From contig NZ_SCOM01000004.1 in assembly GCF_005508865.1 (NCBI RefSeq), positions 310,001 through 374,000 on the forward strand: a DNA stretch of 64,000 nucleotides, read 5' to 3'. Origin of the DNA: Pseudomonas sp. F(2018). Lineage in GTDB: Bacteria; Pseudomonadota; Gammaproteobacteria; Pseudomonadales; Pseudomonadaceae. A model generated the notes under the pieces. It searched no databases. It was not told where the DNA came from and saw only the letters and a list, made by a program, of their open reading frames with translations. This document shows, piece after piece, positions 56,013 through 64,000 of the stretch. The translations under genes were made by a program, and so were the position numbers. Within the stretch, counting starts at the first letter, position 1; every line of letters begins with the position of its first letter.

Positions 56013-56828
56013 ATGCACAGCCTGTTTCGCCTGACTGCCCTGGCCAGCCTTTCCCTGCTGGCGTCCTGCCAGGCCGTGAATACCACCAGCGGCGGCGCCG
56101 TGGGCGTGGAGCGCAAGCAGTACATGTTCAGCATGTTGTCCGCCCAGGAGGTGGACAGCATGTATTCCCAGGCCTACCAGCAGACCCTCAGCGAGGCCTC
56201 CAGCCAGGGCGCGCTGGACAAGAGCAGCAGGAATGCGCAGCGGGTCCAGAGCATCGCCCGCCGCCTGATCGCCCAGGCCCCGGTATTCCGCGCCGATGCC
56301 GCGCAGTGGGACTGGCAGGTCAACCTGATCGACAGTGAGGAGCTCAATGCCAACTGCGGCCCGGGCGGCAAGATCATCGTCTACAGCGGCCTGATCGAGC
56401 AGCTGCAGTTGACCGATGCCGAGCTGGCGGCGGTGATGGGCCACGAGATCGCCCACGCCCTGCGCGAGCACAGCCGTGAGGCCATGTCCAAGGCCTATGG
56501 CACGCAGATGGCGACCCAGGTCGGGGCGGCTCTGCTGGGCCTGGGCGAGGCCGGCAAGCAGGTGGCCGATACCGGCGTGGAATACCTGATGACCCTGCCC
56601 AACAGCCGCTCCAACGAGAACGAGGCGGACATCATCGGTCTGGAGCTGTCGGCGCGCGCCGGCTACGACCCGAACGCGGCGATCAGCCTGTGGCAGAAGA
56701 TGAGCAAGGCCGGCGGCGGGGCGCCGCCGGAGTTCATGAGCACCCACCCGTCGTCGGGCAGCCGCATCGCCGCGCTGCAGGCGGCGATTCCCAAGGTGAT
56801 GCCGCTCTACGAGCAGGCCAGGAAGTAA
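56013..56828 (+). CDS. M48-family metalloprotease lipoprotein (LoiP/YggG-like)
   Basis: 271 residues from ATG 56013 (GGAG at 56002-56005). The lipobox LLASC puts the lipidated cysteine at residue 19. The zinc site HEIAH at 144-148 has its third ligand Glu in NENEADIIG near 205, and HPSSGSRIAAL near the C-terminus is typical of M48. It is probably an envelope protease attached to the outer membrane; the residue after Cys is Gln, which does not signal inner-membrane retention. A role in outer-membrane quality control is inferred from LoiP. It ends in a strong bidirectional terminator. Confidence 0.92.
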   Translation: MHSLFRLTALASLSLLASCQAVNTTSGGAVGVERKQYMFSMLSAQEVDSMYSQAYQQTLSEASSQGALDKSSRNAQRVQSIARRLIAQAPVFRADAAQWDWQVNLIDSEELNANCGPGGKIIVYSGLIEQLQLTDAELAAVMGHEIAHALREHSREAMSKAYGTQMATQVGAALLGLGEAGKQVADTGVEYLMTLPNSRSNENEADIIGLELSARAGYDPNAAISLWQKMSKAGGGAPPEFMSTHPSSGSRIAALQAAIPKVMPLYEQARK

Positions 56829-56831
56829 CGA

Positions 56832-56857
56832 AAACGGCGCCCGAGGGCGCCGTTTTC
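56832..56857. terminator. Bidirectional terminator between convergent genes
   Basis: AAAACGGCGCCC-GA-GGGCGCCGTTTT, a perfect 12-bp stem including A and T tracts, serving both the M48 gene and the SnoaL-like gene. Confidence 0.9.
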
Positions 56858-56860
56858 CTA

Positions 56861-57304
56861 TCAGGGCAGGGCCTTCTCGGCGAAGGACCGGGTTTCCAGG
56901 CCGAGCTGGGCGCGGAAGCTCTCCATGTCGAACATGGTGCAGATCTCGCGGATATCGCCGTTCGGCGCCAGGGTCCAGAAGGCCATGGCCGAGATGCTCA
57001 GCACCTTGTCGCTGGGCGGGTAGCCCAGGGCCGGCTTCTCGATGGTGCCGATCAGCGTGCTCCAGGTCACCACCTTGTTGCCTTCGGCGATGCAGTCCTC
57101 GATCACCACTTCCATGTCCGGCATGGCGCTACGGATGTCCTGCACCATCTGGGCGAAGGCGGCGCTGCTCAGCGGGCGGCCGATGAACGAGCTTTTGTAG
57201 AGGAAGTCCGGGCTGTGCATCTGCTCGGCAAGTGCCATGCGCCCGCGGTTCCAGGTCAGATCGATGTGCTGGCGCACGCGTTTCTTCATTTCATCCAGGG
57301 ACAT
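56861..57304 (-). CDS. SnoaL-like/ester cyclase family protein
   Basis: 147 residues from ATG 57304 (MSLDEMKKRVRQHIDLTWNR), preceded by AAGGAGCAGTAC; a longer frame to 57373 lacks such a site. The cystatin-like cone fold of the NTF2/SnoaL superfamily is suggested by the helix pair, the GRPLSSAAFAQMVQDIRSAMPDM block and the closing strands KVLSISAMAFWTLAPNGDI and REICTMFDME. Members range from polyketide cyclases to proteins of no known activity. There is no biosynthetic context here, so no substrate is suggested. Confidence 0.7.
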   Translation of the reverse strand: MSLDEMKKRVRQHIDLTWNRGRMALAEQMHSPDFLYKSSFIGRPLSSAAFAQMVQDIRSAMPDMEVVIEDCIAEGNKVVTWSTLIGTIEKPALGYPPSDKVLSISAMAFWTLAPNGDIREICTMFDMESFRAQLGLETRSFAEKALP

Positions 57305-57407
57305 GTACTGCTCCTTCAGCACCGGACTGCGCAATTCGTTGCTCAGATTACCCAGTACTGCGACGCCATACACGCCCCGTTTGTGTGCCAGTTCTCGTGA
57401 CCGGTGA

Positions 57408-57992
57408 TCACAGACCGCCGACGAACCCTAGTGCCTGACAGGCTGCATAGATGGCCAGGGCGGCGAAGGCGAGTGCCGCCAGGCGACGAATGAGCGCCAG
57501 CGGCAGACGATCGGCGGCGAAGTTGCCCATAAGCACTACCGGCACGTTGGCGATCAGCATGCCCAGGGTGGTGCCGATCACCACCATGAGGAAGTCCGGG
57601 TACTGCGCCGCCAGCATCACGGTGGCGATCTGGGTCTTGTCGCCCATCTCGGCGAGGAAGAAGGCGATCAGCGTGGTGAGGAAGGGGCCGTAGCGCTTGA
57701 GGTGGGACTCCTCGTCATCGTCCAGCTTGTCCGGAATCAGCGTCCACAGGGCCACGGCGGCGAAGCAGGCGGCGAGTACCCAGCTCAGGGCGGTCGGCGA
57801 GAAGAAACCGGCGACCCAGTTGCCCACGGCACCTGCGGCGAAGTGGTTGGCCAGGGTGGCGAGGACGATGCCCCAGATGATCGGCCAGGGGCGACGGAAG
57901 CGGCAGGCCAGCAACAGGGCGAGCAGCTGCGTCTTGTCGCCGATTTCGGCGAGGGCAACGATTCCGGTGGGGACGAGCAGTGATTCCAACAT
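57408..57992 (-). CDS. TMEM165/GDT1 (UPF0016) family manganese exporter
   Basis: 194 residues, about six membrane helices in two inverted halves, each with the family motif E-x-GDKTQ: AEIGDKTQLLALLL (15-28) and AEMGDKTQIATVML (~115-128). Bacterial members export Mn2+ and some eukaryotic ones transport Mn/Ca. The yybP-ykoY manganese riboswitch immediately upstream (58071-58197) strongly supports Mn2+ as substrate. AGGA lies 7 bases before the ATG at 57992. Confidence 0.93.
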   Translation of the reverse strand: MLESLLVPTGIVALAEIGDKTQLLALLLACRFRRPWPIIWGIVLATLANHFAAGAVGNWVAGFFSPTALSWVLAACFAAVALWTLIPDKLDDDEESHLKRYGPFLTTLIAFFLAEMGDKTQIATVMLAAQYPDFLMVVIGTTLGMLIANVPVVLMGNFAADRLPLALIRRLAALAFAALAIYAACQALGFVGGL

Positions 57993-58023
57993 CAGGCATT
58001 CCTAAGGGGCGGGTTCGACTGTT

Positions 58024-58072
58024 CTATGACACGTACTACCTCCCCGCCCCGGGTGAGGTGTGCGTGTCATAG
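58024..58072 (-). promoter_or_regulatory. Expression-platform hairpin below the Mn riboswitch
   Basis: CTATGACACG and CGTGTCATAG are perfect 10-base complements, with an inner ACCTC/GAGGT stem. On the transcript the upper arm shares CCTA with the presumed closing stem of the aptamer, so the two cannot both form fully. The G-rich loop (58042-58050) can also pair with the C-rich CCCGCCCC at 58006-58013, next to the ribosome site. Confidence 0.6.
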
Positions 58073-58197
58073 GTCTTGTCAAACCCAGGCCTGTACAGGC
58101 CGCGGGTCGCATGCGCCATGCTCTGTGGAGCAAGTATGTTGACGCATGCCGGGTGAGCAGGGCGCTCACGGGAGACTACTCCCCTAGGACGGCGCGC
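58071..58197 (-). promoter_or_regulatory. yybP-ykoY manganese-sensing riboswitch
   Basis: Read on the minus strand, the aptamer contains the hallmark segments in order: CCTAGGGGAGTAG, a stem with GTGAGCGCC...GGCATGC, GTCAACATACTTG, a second arm, and GTTTGACAAGACC. These are the conserved L1/L3 elements of the yybP-ykoY class, which binds Mn2+ (and Mg2+) and turns on Mn exporters such as mntP and GDT1-type genes. It lies directly upstream of the GDT1-family gene. The presumed P1 closing stem is TAGG with CCTA. Confidence 0.9.
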
Positions 58198-58228
58198 ATT
58201 GTGCCCAAGCCGCCCGCGCGGGGCAAGC

Positions 58229-59689
58229 TCAGTCGTCGTCGCCGCGTACATTCATCTCGCTGTAGCGCACCAGCCGGCTGCCGTGTTTCAGGCGGTAGCC
58301 GAACCAGATGGCGAGGAACAGCGGCAGGCTGATGTAGGTGGCGACCAGGCCGGCCCAGTCGATCTCATGGGCGATGAAGGCCTGGTAGTTCTGCCCCAGG
58401 GTGATGACCAGGCACAGGGCGAAGGCGAATAGCGGGCCGAAGGGGAACAGCTTGGCCCGGTAGGGCAGGTCTTCCAGGCGCCCGCCCTGGGCCAGGTAGC
58501 CCTTGCGGAAGCGGTAGTGCGATACGGCGATGCCCAGCCAGGCGATAAAGCCGCACATCCCGGAGGTATTCAGCAGCCAGGTGTACAGGGTGCTGTCGCC
58601 GACGATGGAGGTGAAGAAGCACAGCGCGCCGACCAGGGTGGTGGCGTACAGCGCGTTGCGCGGCACGCCGCTGCTGGACAGGCGGGCGAACAGGCGCGGC
58701 GCCTTGCCCTGCCTGGCCAGGTTGTAGAGCATGCGGGTCGAGGCGTACATGCCGGAGTTACCGGCCGAGAGAATGGCGGTGAGGATCACCGCGTTCATCA
58801 CGCTGGCCGCGGCGGCGAAGCCGGCACGCTCGAACAGCAGGGTGAAGGGCGACACGCTGATGTCGCTGGCATCGTTCTGCAGCAGGCTGGGGTCGGTGTA
58901 GGGAATCAGCATGCCGATCACGAAGATCGCCAGGATGTAGAACATCAAGATGCGCCAGAACACCTGGCGGATGGCGATGGGGATGTTCTTGCGCGGGTTC
59001 TCCGACTCGCCGGCGGCGATGCCGATCAGCTCGGTGCCCTGGAACGAGAAGCCAGCGATCATCGCCACCCCGACCATGGCCTGCAGGCCGCCGACGAAGG
59101 GCGCGTCGCCGCTGGTGAAGTTGCTGAAGCCGGGGGATTCGATGCCGGCCATGATGCCGAGGATGCTGGCCAGACCGATGCCGATGAACACCACGACGGC
59201 CACCACTTTGATCAGGGCGAACCAGAACTCGCTCTCGCCGAAGCCCTTCACCGAGACGACGTTGAGCAGGAACATCAGGCCGAGGAACAGGCCGCTCCAG
59301 TAGATGCCCGGCACCTCCGGCAGCCAGAAGCTCATGATCAGCTGCGCCGCGACCAGCTCCGCGGCGATAGTCACCGCCCAGTTGTACCAGTAGTTCCAGC
59401 CCTGGGCGAAACCGAAGCCTTCGTCGACGAAGCGGCCGCCATAGGTGCTGAACGAGCCGGATACCGGCATGTGCGCGGCCATCTCGCCGAGGCTGGTCAT
59501 CAGGAAGTACACCATCACCCCGATCAGCGCATAGGCCAGCAGCGCGCCGCCCGGGCCGGCGCTGGCCACCGTGGCGCCGGAGGCGACGAACAGGCCGGTG
59601 CCGATGGAGCCGCCGATGGCGATCATGTTCAGGTGGCGGGGTTTGAGCACGCGCTGCAGGTGCGGTTGCTGGGTACTGCTGTCGGTCAC
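58229..59689 (-). CDS. Amino acid permease, probable lysine-specific (LysP-like, AAT family)
   Basis: 486 residues, 12 predicted membrane helices. The family motif NMIAIGGSIGTGLFVASG opens helix 1, and helix 6 contains FQGTELIGIAAGESENPRKN, after which AIRQVFWRILMFY follows closely the LysP subgroup. It would import a basic amino acid by proton symport. The assignment to lysine is by resemblance only. It lies 58 bases downstream of rsmC on the same strand; its own 3' end has no clear terminator before the riboswitch of the next gene. Confidence 0.85.
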   Translation of the reverse strand: MTDSSTQQPHLQRVLKPRHLNMIAIGGSIGTGLFVASGATVASAGPGGALLAYALIGVMVYFLMTSLGEMAAHMPVSGSFSTYGGRFVDEGFGFAQGWNYWYNWAVTIAAELVAAQLIMSFWLPEVPGIYWSGLFLGLMFLLNVVSVKGFGESEFWFALIKVVAVVVFIGIGLASILGIMAGIESPGFSNFTSGDAPFVGGLQAMVGVAMIAGFSFQGTELIGIAAGESENPRKNIPIAIRQVFWRILMFYILAIFVIGMLIPYTDPSLLQNDASDISVSPFTLLFERAGFAAAASVMNAVILTAILSAGNSGMYASTRMLYNLARQGKAPRLFARLSSSGVPRNALYATTLVGALCFFTSIVGDSTLYTWLLNTSGMCGFIAWLGIAVSHYRFRKGYLAQGGRLEDLPYRAKLFPFGPLFAFALCLVITLGQNYQAFIAHEIDWAGLVATYISLPLFLAIWFGYRLKHGSRLVRYSEMNVRGDDD

Positions 59690-59747
59690 GAAAAATAGCT
59701 CCGGAGCGTCGGCCAGGGGCGGACGCTCGAGTGAGGGAGAAAAGGTG

Positions 59748-60746
59748 TCAGTGGCGGCGGGCGCTGTAGATGCGGAAGCCGTCGGCCTCGCTCAGCGTCT
59801 TGCAGAGGCCCAGGTGCTGTTCGATCAGTGGCGGGTATTTGAGAAAGCTGTTGGCCACCAGGCGCAGCTCGCCACCCTTGTCCAGGTGCCGAGCAGCCTG
59901 GCGCAGCAGGTGCTCGCTGGCCTGGTAGTCGGTGTGCACACCGGTGTGGAAGGGCGGGTTGCTGACGATGGCCGCAAGGCCGGCGGGCGCCGCGTCGATG
60001 CCGTCACCGGCGATCACCTCGGCCTCCAGGCCGTTGGCGGCCAGGGTCAGGCGGCTGCTTTCGATGGCGAAGGCATCCACGTCGAGCATGCTCACTTGGC
60101 TCTGCGGGTAGCGGCGCTTGAGCGTGGCTCCGAGCACGCCGGCGCCGCAGCCGAAGTCGAGCAGATGGCCGCTGGGCAGGTCGTCTAACTGCTCCAGCAG
60201 CAGCGCGCTGCCGCGATCCAGGCGACCATGGCTGAACACGCCAGGCAGGCTCAGCACCTGCAGCGGGCCGTCCGCCAGGGGCAGCTCGAAGCGCTGGGCC
60301 AGGGCCTGCAGATCGGGCGCGGCCGGGGCGTTGTCCACCGTCACCTGCCACAGCTGGCAGTGGCGCGCGCTGTCCAGCTTGCGCGGCTTGCCATACGCGG
60401 CCAATTGCTTGGCGGCGCGCTCGATGCCGCCGCGCTTCTCACCGACCAGATACAGCTCGCAGCCGGCCAGGCGCGCGGCCAGGGCCTGCAGCAGGTAGTC
60501 GGCAAGCTCTCGGGACTTCGGCAGGAACAGCACGGCGCCCTCGAAGGAGCGCTCGGGCACGCCGGTGTCGAACTGGCTGCGCCCGGCGAAGCGTGCGTTG
60601 AGGATGTTTTGCTCGCCGGCATGCCAGCTCCAGCCATGGGCGTGCGGCAGCTGGCCGAGCAGGTCGTCGGCCGGCAGGCCGGCCAGCAGCAGATCGCCCT
60701 GGAACAGTTCCGCCTGGCGCAACAGCACCTCGCTTCGTGGGTCCAT
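59748..60746 (-). CDS. rsmC: 16S rRNA (guanine-N2)-methyltransferase RsmC
   Basis: 332 residues from ATG 60746 (MDPRSEVLLRQAELFQGDLL); the frame is open further upstream but that part is not conserved and runs into the preceding gene. The duplicated RsmC/RlmG layout has a degenerate N-terminal methyltransferase-like domain (~1-165) and a catalytic C-terminal one with SAM motif LLDFGCGAGVLG (195-206) and catalytic NPPFHTG (263-269). It methylates N2 of G1207 in 16S rRNA. It lies 31 bases after the hydroxyacid dehydrogenase gene. Confidence 0.92.
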   Translation of the reverse strand: MDPRSEVLLRQAELFQGDLLLAGLPADDLLGQLPHAHGWSWHAGEQNILNARFAGRSQFDTGVPERSFEGAVLFLPKSRELADYLLQALAARLAGCELYLVGEKRGGIERAAKQLAAYGKPRKLDSARHCQLWQVTVDNAPAAPDLQALAQRFELPLADGPLQVLSLPGVFSHGRLDRGSALLLEQLDDLPSGHLLDFGCGAGVLGATLKRRYPQSQVSMLDVDAFAIESSRLTLAANGLEAEVIAGDGIDAAPAGLAAIVSNPPFHTGVHTDYQASEHLLRQAARHLDKGGELRLVANSFLKYPPLIEQHLGLCKTLSEADGFRIYSARRH

Positions 60747-60777
60747 GGCGATCTCCGGGTAGAAAAGGGCGCGTAGT

Positions 60778-61746
60778 TTACCCGCTGACCACCTGCTTGG
60801 GCGTACCGGCGAAGAAGGCGCTGGCGTTCTCCGACAGCTGACCGACGATGCGCTGGCGCGCCTCACGGCTGCCCCAGGCATTGTGCGGGGTGAGGATCAG
60901 GCGCGGGATGTCCGCCGCCAGCAGCGGGTTGCCGGTACGTGGCGGCTCCTCGCTGAGCACATCGAACGCAGCGCCACCCAGGTGGCCGGCGCGCAGGGCG
61001 TCGGCCAGGGCCTGCTCGTCGACCAGGCCGCCGCGGGCGGTATTGAGCAGCAGTGCCTGTGGCTTCATCAGCGCCAGCTCGGCGGCACCGATCAGGTGGC
61101 GGGTCTGCTCGGTCAGCGGGCAATGCAGGCTCAGGGCATCGACCTGTGGCAGCAACTCATCGAGCGGCAGGCGGTCGGCGCGGGCCGGCCGGCCGGGCAG
61201 GGCGCCGTACAGCACGTGCATGCCCAGGGCCTCGGCCAGACGGGCGAAGGCACCGCCCAGCTCGCCGTGGCCGAGGATGCCGAGGGTCTTGCCCTCCAGC
61301 TCGATGATCGGGAAGTCGAGCAGGCAGAACTGGCTGGCGAGCTGCCAGGCGCCGTCACGGATCGCGGCCTGGTAATCCGGCAGGCGGGTGGCCAGGGCGA
61401 GCAGCAGCATCAGGGTGTGCTGCGCCACCGAGGCGGTGCCGTAGCCCTGGCAGTTGGCGACCGTGATGCCACGGGCGCGGGCGGCGCCAAGGTCGACGTT
61501 GTTGGTGCCGGTGGCGGAAACCAGGATCAGCCTGAGTTCGGGGCAGGCGGCCAGGGTATTGGCATCCAGGCGCACCTTGTTGCTGATCGCGACCTGGGCG
61601 CCCTGCAGTCGTTCGGCGGCCTGTTCGCCGGTGGAGGCGTCGTGCAGGACCAGCTCGCCGAATACCTGGCGCAGCGGCGCCAGGTCGAGATCGCCGAGAT
61701 CGAGGGAGGCATGGTCGAGAAAGACCGCGCGAGGGCTGTTGGTCAT
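60778..61746 (-). CDS. D-2-hydroxyacid dehydrogenase (glycerate dehydrogenase-like)
   Basis: 322 residues. The NAD-binding motif GHGELG is at 159-164, with catalytic Arg238 in NTARGG, Glu267 in SEEPP and His288 in TPHNAWGS, the complete triad of the D-isomer-specific 2-hydroxyacid dehydrogenase family. The pattern of the substrate domain (SATGTNNVDLGAARARGI) is closest to HprA-type glycerate/hydroxypyruvate reductases, but specificity is not decided by sequence alone. It is first in a minus-strand group with rsmC and the permease, divergent from the LysE-type gene. Confidence 0.9.
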   Translation of the reverse strand: MTNSPRAVFLDHASLDLGDLDLAPLRQVFGELVLHDASTGEQAAERLQGAQVAISNKVRLDANTLAACPELRLILVSATGTNNVDLGAARARGITVANCQGYGTASVAQHTLMLLLALATRLPDYQAAIRDGAWQLASQFCLLDFPIIELEGKTLGILGHGELGGAFARLAEALGMHVLYGALPGRPARADRLPLDELLPQVDALSLHCPLTEQTRHLIGAAELALMKPQALLLNTARGGLVDEQALADALRAGHLGGAAFDVLSEEPPRTGNPLLAADIPRLILTPHNAWGSREARQRIVGQLSENASAFFAGTPKQVVSG

Positions 61747-61826
61747 CGGCTGTACCTGTTGCTAATACGAAGGACTGGCGTAAGGTTGCCAGCCCGTTGT
61801 CCTGATTCCCACTATTCGGAGGTCGC

Positions 61827-62456
61827 ATGTACTGGGCGGAGTTTTTGACCGTGGCGCTGATCCACCTGCTGGCCGTGGCCAGCCCGGGGCCGGATTTCGC
61901 CATCGTCGTGCGCGAGAGCGTGGCCCACGGCCGTCGCGCCGGCACCTGGACGGCCCTGGGCGTGGGCACCGGCATCTTCGTGCATGTGGCCTATTCGCTG
62001 CTGGGCATCGGCCTAATCGTGTCGCAGTCCATCGTTCTGTTCAACGCGCTGAAGTGGCTGGCGGCGGCCTATCTGTTCTACATCGGTATCAAGGCCCTGC
62101 GCGCCAAGCCGGCTGCGCCGGGTAGCCTGGAAGTGGCTGCGGAGGATGTCGAGCGTTCGCCGCGCGGCGCCTTCATGACCGGCTTCGTCACCAATGGCCT
62201 GAACCCCAAGGCCACGCTGTTCTTCCTCTCGCTGTTCACCGTGGTGATCAACCCGCACACGCCGCTGGCGGTGCAGGCCGGTTACGGCGTGTACCTGGCG
62301 TTCGCCACGGCGATCTGGTTCTGCCTGGTGGCCTTGTTGTTCAGCCAGCGCCGGGTGCGCGCCGGTTTCGCCCGCATGGGCCACTGGTTCGACCGGCTGA
62401 TGGGCGCGGTGCTGGTGGGGTTGGGGATCAAGCTGGCCTTTACCGAACTGCGTTAA
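61827..62456 (+). CDS. LysE/RhtB-family amino acid exporter
   Basis: 209 residues with five to six hydrophobic segments. The family signature is in the first helices (VASPGPDFAIVVRESVAHGRRAGTW as LAVASPGPDFA...), with the later GFVTNGLNPKATLFFLSLF motif. Members export amino acids or homoserine lactone-type metabolites. The substrate is unknown. GGAGG lies just upstream of the ATG. It ends in a terminator shared with the convergent thiolase gene. Confidence 0.9.
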   Translation: MYWAEFLTVALIHLLAVASPGPDFAIVVRESVAHGRRAGTWTALGVGTGIFVHVAYSLLGIGLIVSQSIVLFNALKWLAAAYLFYIGIKALRAKPAAPGSLEVAAEDVERSPRGAFMTGFVTNGLNPKATLFFLSLFTVVINPHTPLAVQAGYGVYLAFATAIWFCLVALLFSQRRVRAGFARMGHWFDRLMGAVLVGLGIKLAFTELR

Positions 62457-62468
62457 TTAGCCGCCCAT

Positions 62469-62498
62469 AAAAAAGCCCCGCCTAGGCGGGGCTTTTTC
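62469..62498. terminator. Bidirectional terminator between the LysE-type gene and thiolase
   Basis: AAAAAGCCCCGCC-TA-GGCGGGGCTTTTT, a perfect stem with A and T tracts on either side. Confidence 0.92.
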
Positions 62499-62510
62499 GT
62501 TGCGGAGCGC

Positions 62511-63686
62511 TTACAGCAGCTCGATGGCCACGGCAGTGGCTTCGCCGCCGCCGATGCACAGCGAGGCCACGCCGCGCTTGCCGCCTTTGTTGCGCAGGGC
62601 GTTGATCAGGGTAACGATCAGGCGCGAGCCGGTGGAGCCGACCGGGTGGCCCTGGGCGCAGGCGCCGCCGTAGACGTTGACCTTGGCGTGGTCCAGGCCG
62701 TGCTCACGCATGGCCAGCATGGTGACCATGGCGAAGGCTTCGTTGATCTCGTACAGGTCGACGCTGTCCTTGCTCCAGCCGGTCTTCTTGAACAGGTTGC
62801 TCATGGCGCCGATCGGCGCGATGGTGAACTCGCTCGGGTCCTGGCTCTGGGTGGCGTGGGCGACGATCCTGGCCAGCGGCTTGAGGCCGCGCTTGGCCGC
62901 TTCCTCGGCGGTCATGAGCACCAGGGCGCTGGCGCCGTCGGAGATCGAGCTGGCGTTGGCGGCGGTGATGGTGCCGTCCTTGCGGAACGCCGGCTTGAGG
63001 CCGGGGATCTTGTCCAGGTTGGCGGTCAGCGGCTGCTCGTCGTCCTTCACCACCACCTCGCCCTTGCGGCTGGTGACGGTGAACGGGACGATCTCGTTGG
63101 CCAGCTCGCCGCTCTGGATGGCGGCCTGGGCGCGTTTCAGCGACTCGATGGCGTAGGCGTCCATCTCCTCGCGGGTGATGCCGTATTTGTCGGCGGTCTC
63201 CTGGGCGAAGGAGCCCATCAGGCGGCCGGTGCGGGCGTCCTCCAGGCCGTCGAAGAACATGTGGTCCTTGATCTCGCCATGGCCCATGCGCAGGCCGCTG
63301 CGGGCCTTCTCGATGATGTAGGGGGCGTTGGACATGCTCTCCATGCCGCCGGCGACCATCACTTGGTTGCTGCCGGCCTTGAGCGCGTCGAAGGCCTGCA
63401 TCACGGCCTTCATGCCGGAGCCGCACAGCTTGTTGATGGTGGTGCAGCCGGTGGCGGACGGCAGGCCGGCGTTCAGCGAGGCCTGGCGGGCCGGGCCCTG
63501 CTTGAGGCCGGCGGGCAGTACGCAGCCCATGATCACTTCCTGCACATCGGCGGGCTGGATACCGGCACGGGCCACGGCCTCGCGAATGGCGGCGGCCCCC
63601 AGATCCACGGCGGGGATGCTGGACAGGCTGCCCTGGAAGCCACCCATGGGGGTGCGGGCGCCGCTGACGATGACGATATCGGACAT
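62511..63686 (-). CDS. Acetyl-CoA C-acetyltransferase (thiolase)
   Basis: 391 residues. The acyl-accepting Cys88 is in NKLCGSGMKAV, the catalytic His is in GGACAQGHPVGSTGSR near 350 and the second Cys is in SLCIGGGEATA near 378. The size and the VMAGGMESMSN block fit a biosynthetic AtoB/PhaA-like thiolase making or splitting acetoacetyl-CoA, rather than FadA. No phaB, phaC or ato genes adjoin it. The divergent acyl-CoA synthetase at 63860 suggests a fatty-acid or keto-acid catabolism context. Confidence 0.93.
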   Translation of the reverse strand: MSDIVIVSGARTPMGGFQGSLSSIPAVDLGAAAIREAVARAGIQPADVQEVIMGCVLPAGLKQGPARQASLNAGLPSATGCTTINKLCGSGMKAVMQAFDALKAGSNQVMVAGGMESMSNAPYIIEKARSGLRMGHGEIKDHMFFDGLEDARTGRLMGSFAQETADKYGITREEMDAYAIESLKRAQAAIQSGELANEIVPFTVTSRKGEVVVKDDEQPLTANLDKIPGLKPAFRKDGTITAANASSISDGASALVLMTAEEAAKRGLKPLARIVAHATQSQDPSEFTIAPIGAMSNLFKKTGWSKDSVDLYEINEAFAMVTMLAMREHGLDHAKVNVYGGACAQGHPVGSTGSRLIVTLINALRNKGGKRGVASLCIGGGEATAVAIELL

Positions 63687-63859
63687 CGGTATTACCTCTG
63701 AAGAGTGAAGCCGGAACGGCAGGTACGAGCCAATTCTACTGGGTGACCAAAGATGGCCAAAGAGTCACCGGCAAAATCATCCTTTGGGTGGATTAAGCCA
63801 GTGGCAGAGCGGTTCTAGATTGTCGACCAACAAAAAACGCAGAACGACAGGTTACCGCC
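63687..63859. other. Divergent intergenic region, thiolase / acyl-CoA synthetase
   Basis: 173 bases, clearly less GC-rich than the flanking genes, presumably holding both promoters. I see no operator palindrome that I can assign to a known regulator. Confidence 0.4.
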
Positions 63860-64000
63860 ATGCTGCAGACCCGTGTCATCCCCCCGACAGAAAACGCCAA
63901 CCTGGCCCCGCTGCTGATCAAGCGCCTGCTGCTGTCCGGCAGCCGCTACGAGAAGACCCGCGAGATCGTCTACCGCGACCAGCTGCGCTACAGCTACGCC
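63860..64000 (+). CDS. Acyl-CoA synthetase (AMP-dependent ligase), N-terminus, cut by window edge
   Basis: 47 codons from ATG 63860, with ACAGG upstream, open to the window end. The opening MLQTRVIPP, then LLIKRLLLSGSRYEKTREIV and YRDQLRYSY, matches what I recall of pseudomonad medium/long-chain fatty acid-CoA ligases of the AlkK/FadD3-like group, which start with a nearly identical segment. None of the catalytic AMP-binding motifs lies inside the window, so the call rests on this N-terminal similarity and on the divergent thiolase. Confidence 0.65.
   Translation, partial: MLQTRVIPPTENANLAPLLIKRLLLSGSRYEKTREIVYRDQLRYSYA

Noticed and set aside
56861..57304. Polyketide-cyclase-like gene as a sign of a biosynthetic cluster
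   Set aside because: No synthase, tailoring or resistance genes are nearby; the SnoaL-like fold alone is not evidence of natural product synthesis.

Overview
The window is a 64 kb piece of a high-GC Pseudomonas chromosome. The gene order plsB–ABC transporter, csdA–dapD–arsC–dapC–glnD–map, and rpsB–tsf–pyrH–frr–uppS–cdsA–dxr–rseP–bamA–skp–lpxD–fabZ–lpxA–lpxB–rnhB–dnaE–accA–tilS–pyrG–kdsA–eno–ftsB–ispD is, from memory, that of P. aeruginosa and its relatives. The proteins resemble that group closely but the strain is not an obvious P. aeruginosa. No tRNA, rRNA, prophage, transposase, CRISPR array or biosynthetic cluster is visible, and almost all sequence is chromosomal core. Coding density is high and no gene-free stretch exceeds about 280 bases.

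Layout. 1–1088: end of an AraC-type regulator and an orphan periplasmic binding protein. 1364–8648: plsB, divergent from a four-gene Gld-type ABC transporter operon of unknown substrate. 8706–14288: a cold-shock gene with a long leader, a VOC-like protein, then (minus strand) rlmA, dapE and the cyclic-glucan synthase ndvB. 14456–19520: a YqhD-like alcohol dehydrogenase with altered metal ligands, tcdA, and a small accessory group (DUF1456, orphan binding protein, ceramidase-like membrane protein, HTH regulator). 19521–27872, minus strand: csdE, csdA, dapD, arsC-like, dapC, glnD, map. 28134–53585, plus strand: translation factors, the isoprenoid/phospholipid/envelope assembly run, lipid A genes, DNA polymerase III alpha, fatty acid, nucleotide and Kdo synthesis, enolase, ftsB and ispD. 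53698–64000: a chemoreceptor, an M48 lipoprotein protease, a SnoaL-like protein, a GDT1-type manganese exporter under a yybP-ykoY riboswitch, a LysP-like permease, rsmC, a 2-hydroxyacid dehydrogenase, a LysE-type exporter, a thiolase and the start of an acyl-CoA synthetase.

How the genes fit together. Lysine/diaminopimelate synthesis is represented three times (dapE, dapD, dapC). Outer-membrane construction dominates the middle: precursors (plsB, cdsA, fabZ, accA), lipid A (lpxD, lpxA, lpxB), Kdo (kdsA), protein insertion (bamA, skp), envelope stress proteolysis (rseP) and undecaprenyl carrier (dxr, ispD, uppS). csdA, csdE and tcdA form the CSD sulfur/ct6A tRNA pathway, here separated by an accessory insertion.

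The best candidates for something new are non-coding. They are (i) a possible structured plus-strand RNA between dapC and the arsC-like gene, with two overlapping, mutually exclusive hairpins ending in a terminator; (ii) a ~145-base imperfect palindrome after dapD; (iii) a putative -10 box placed exactly in the loop of a perfect hairpin upstream of dnaE; and (iv) the Mn riboswitch whose closing stem overlaps a second hairpin. Protein-level oddities are the metal-site-altered YqhD homologue and the composition shift in the second half of rseP.
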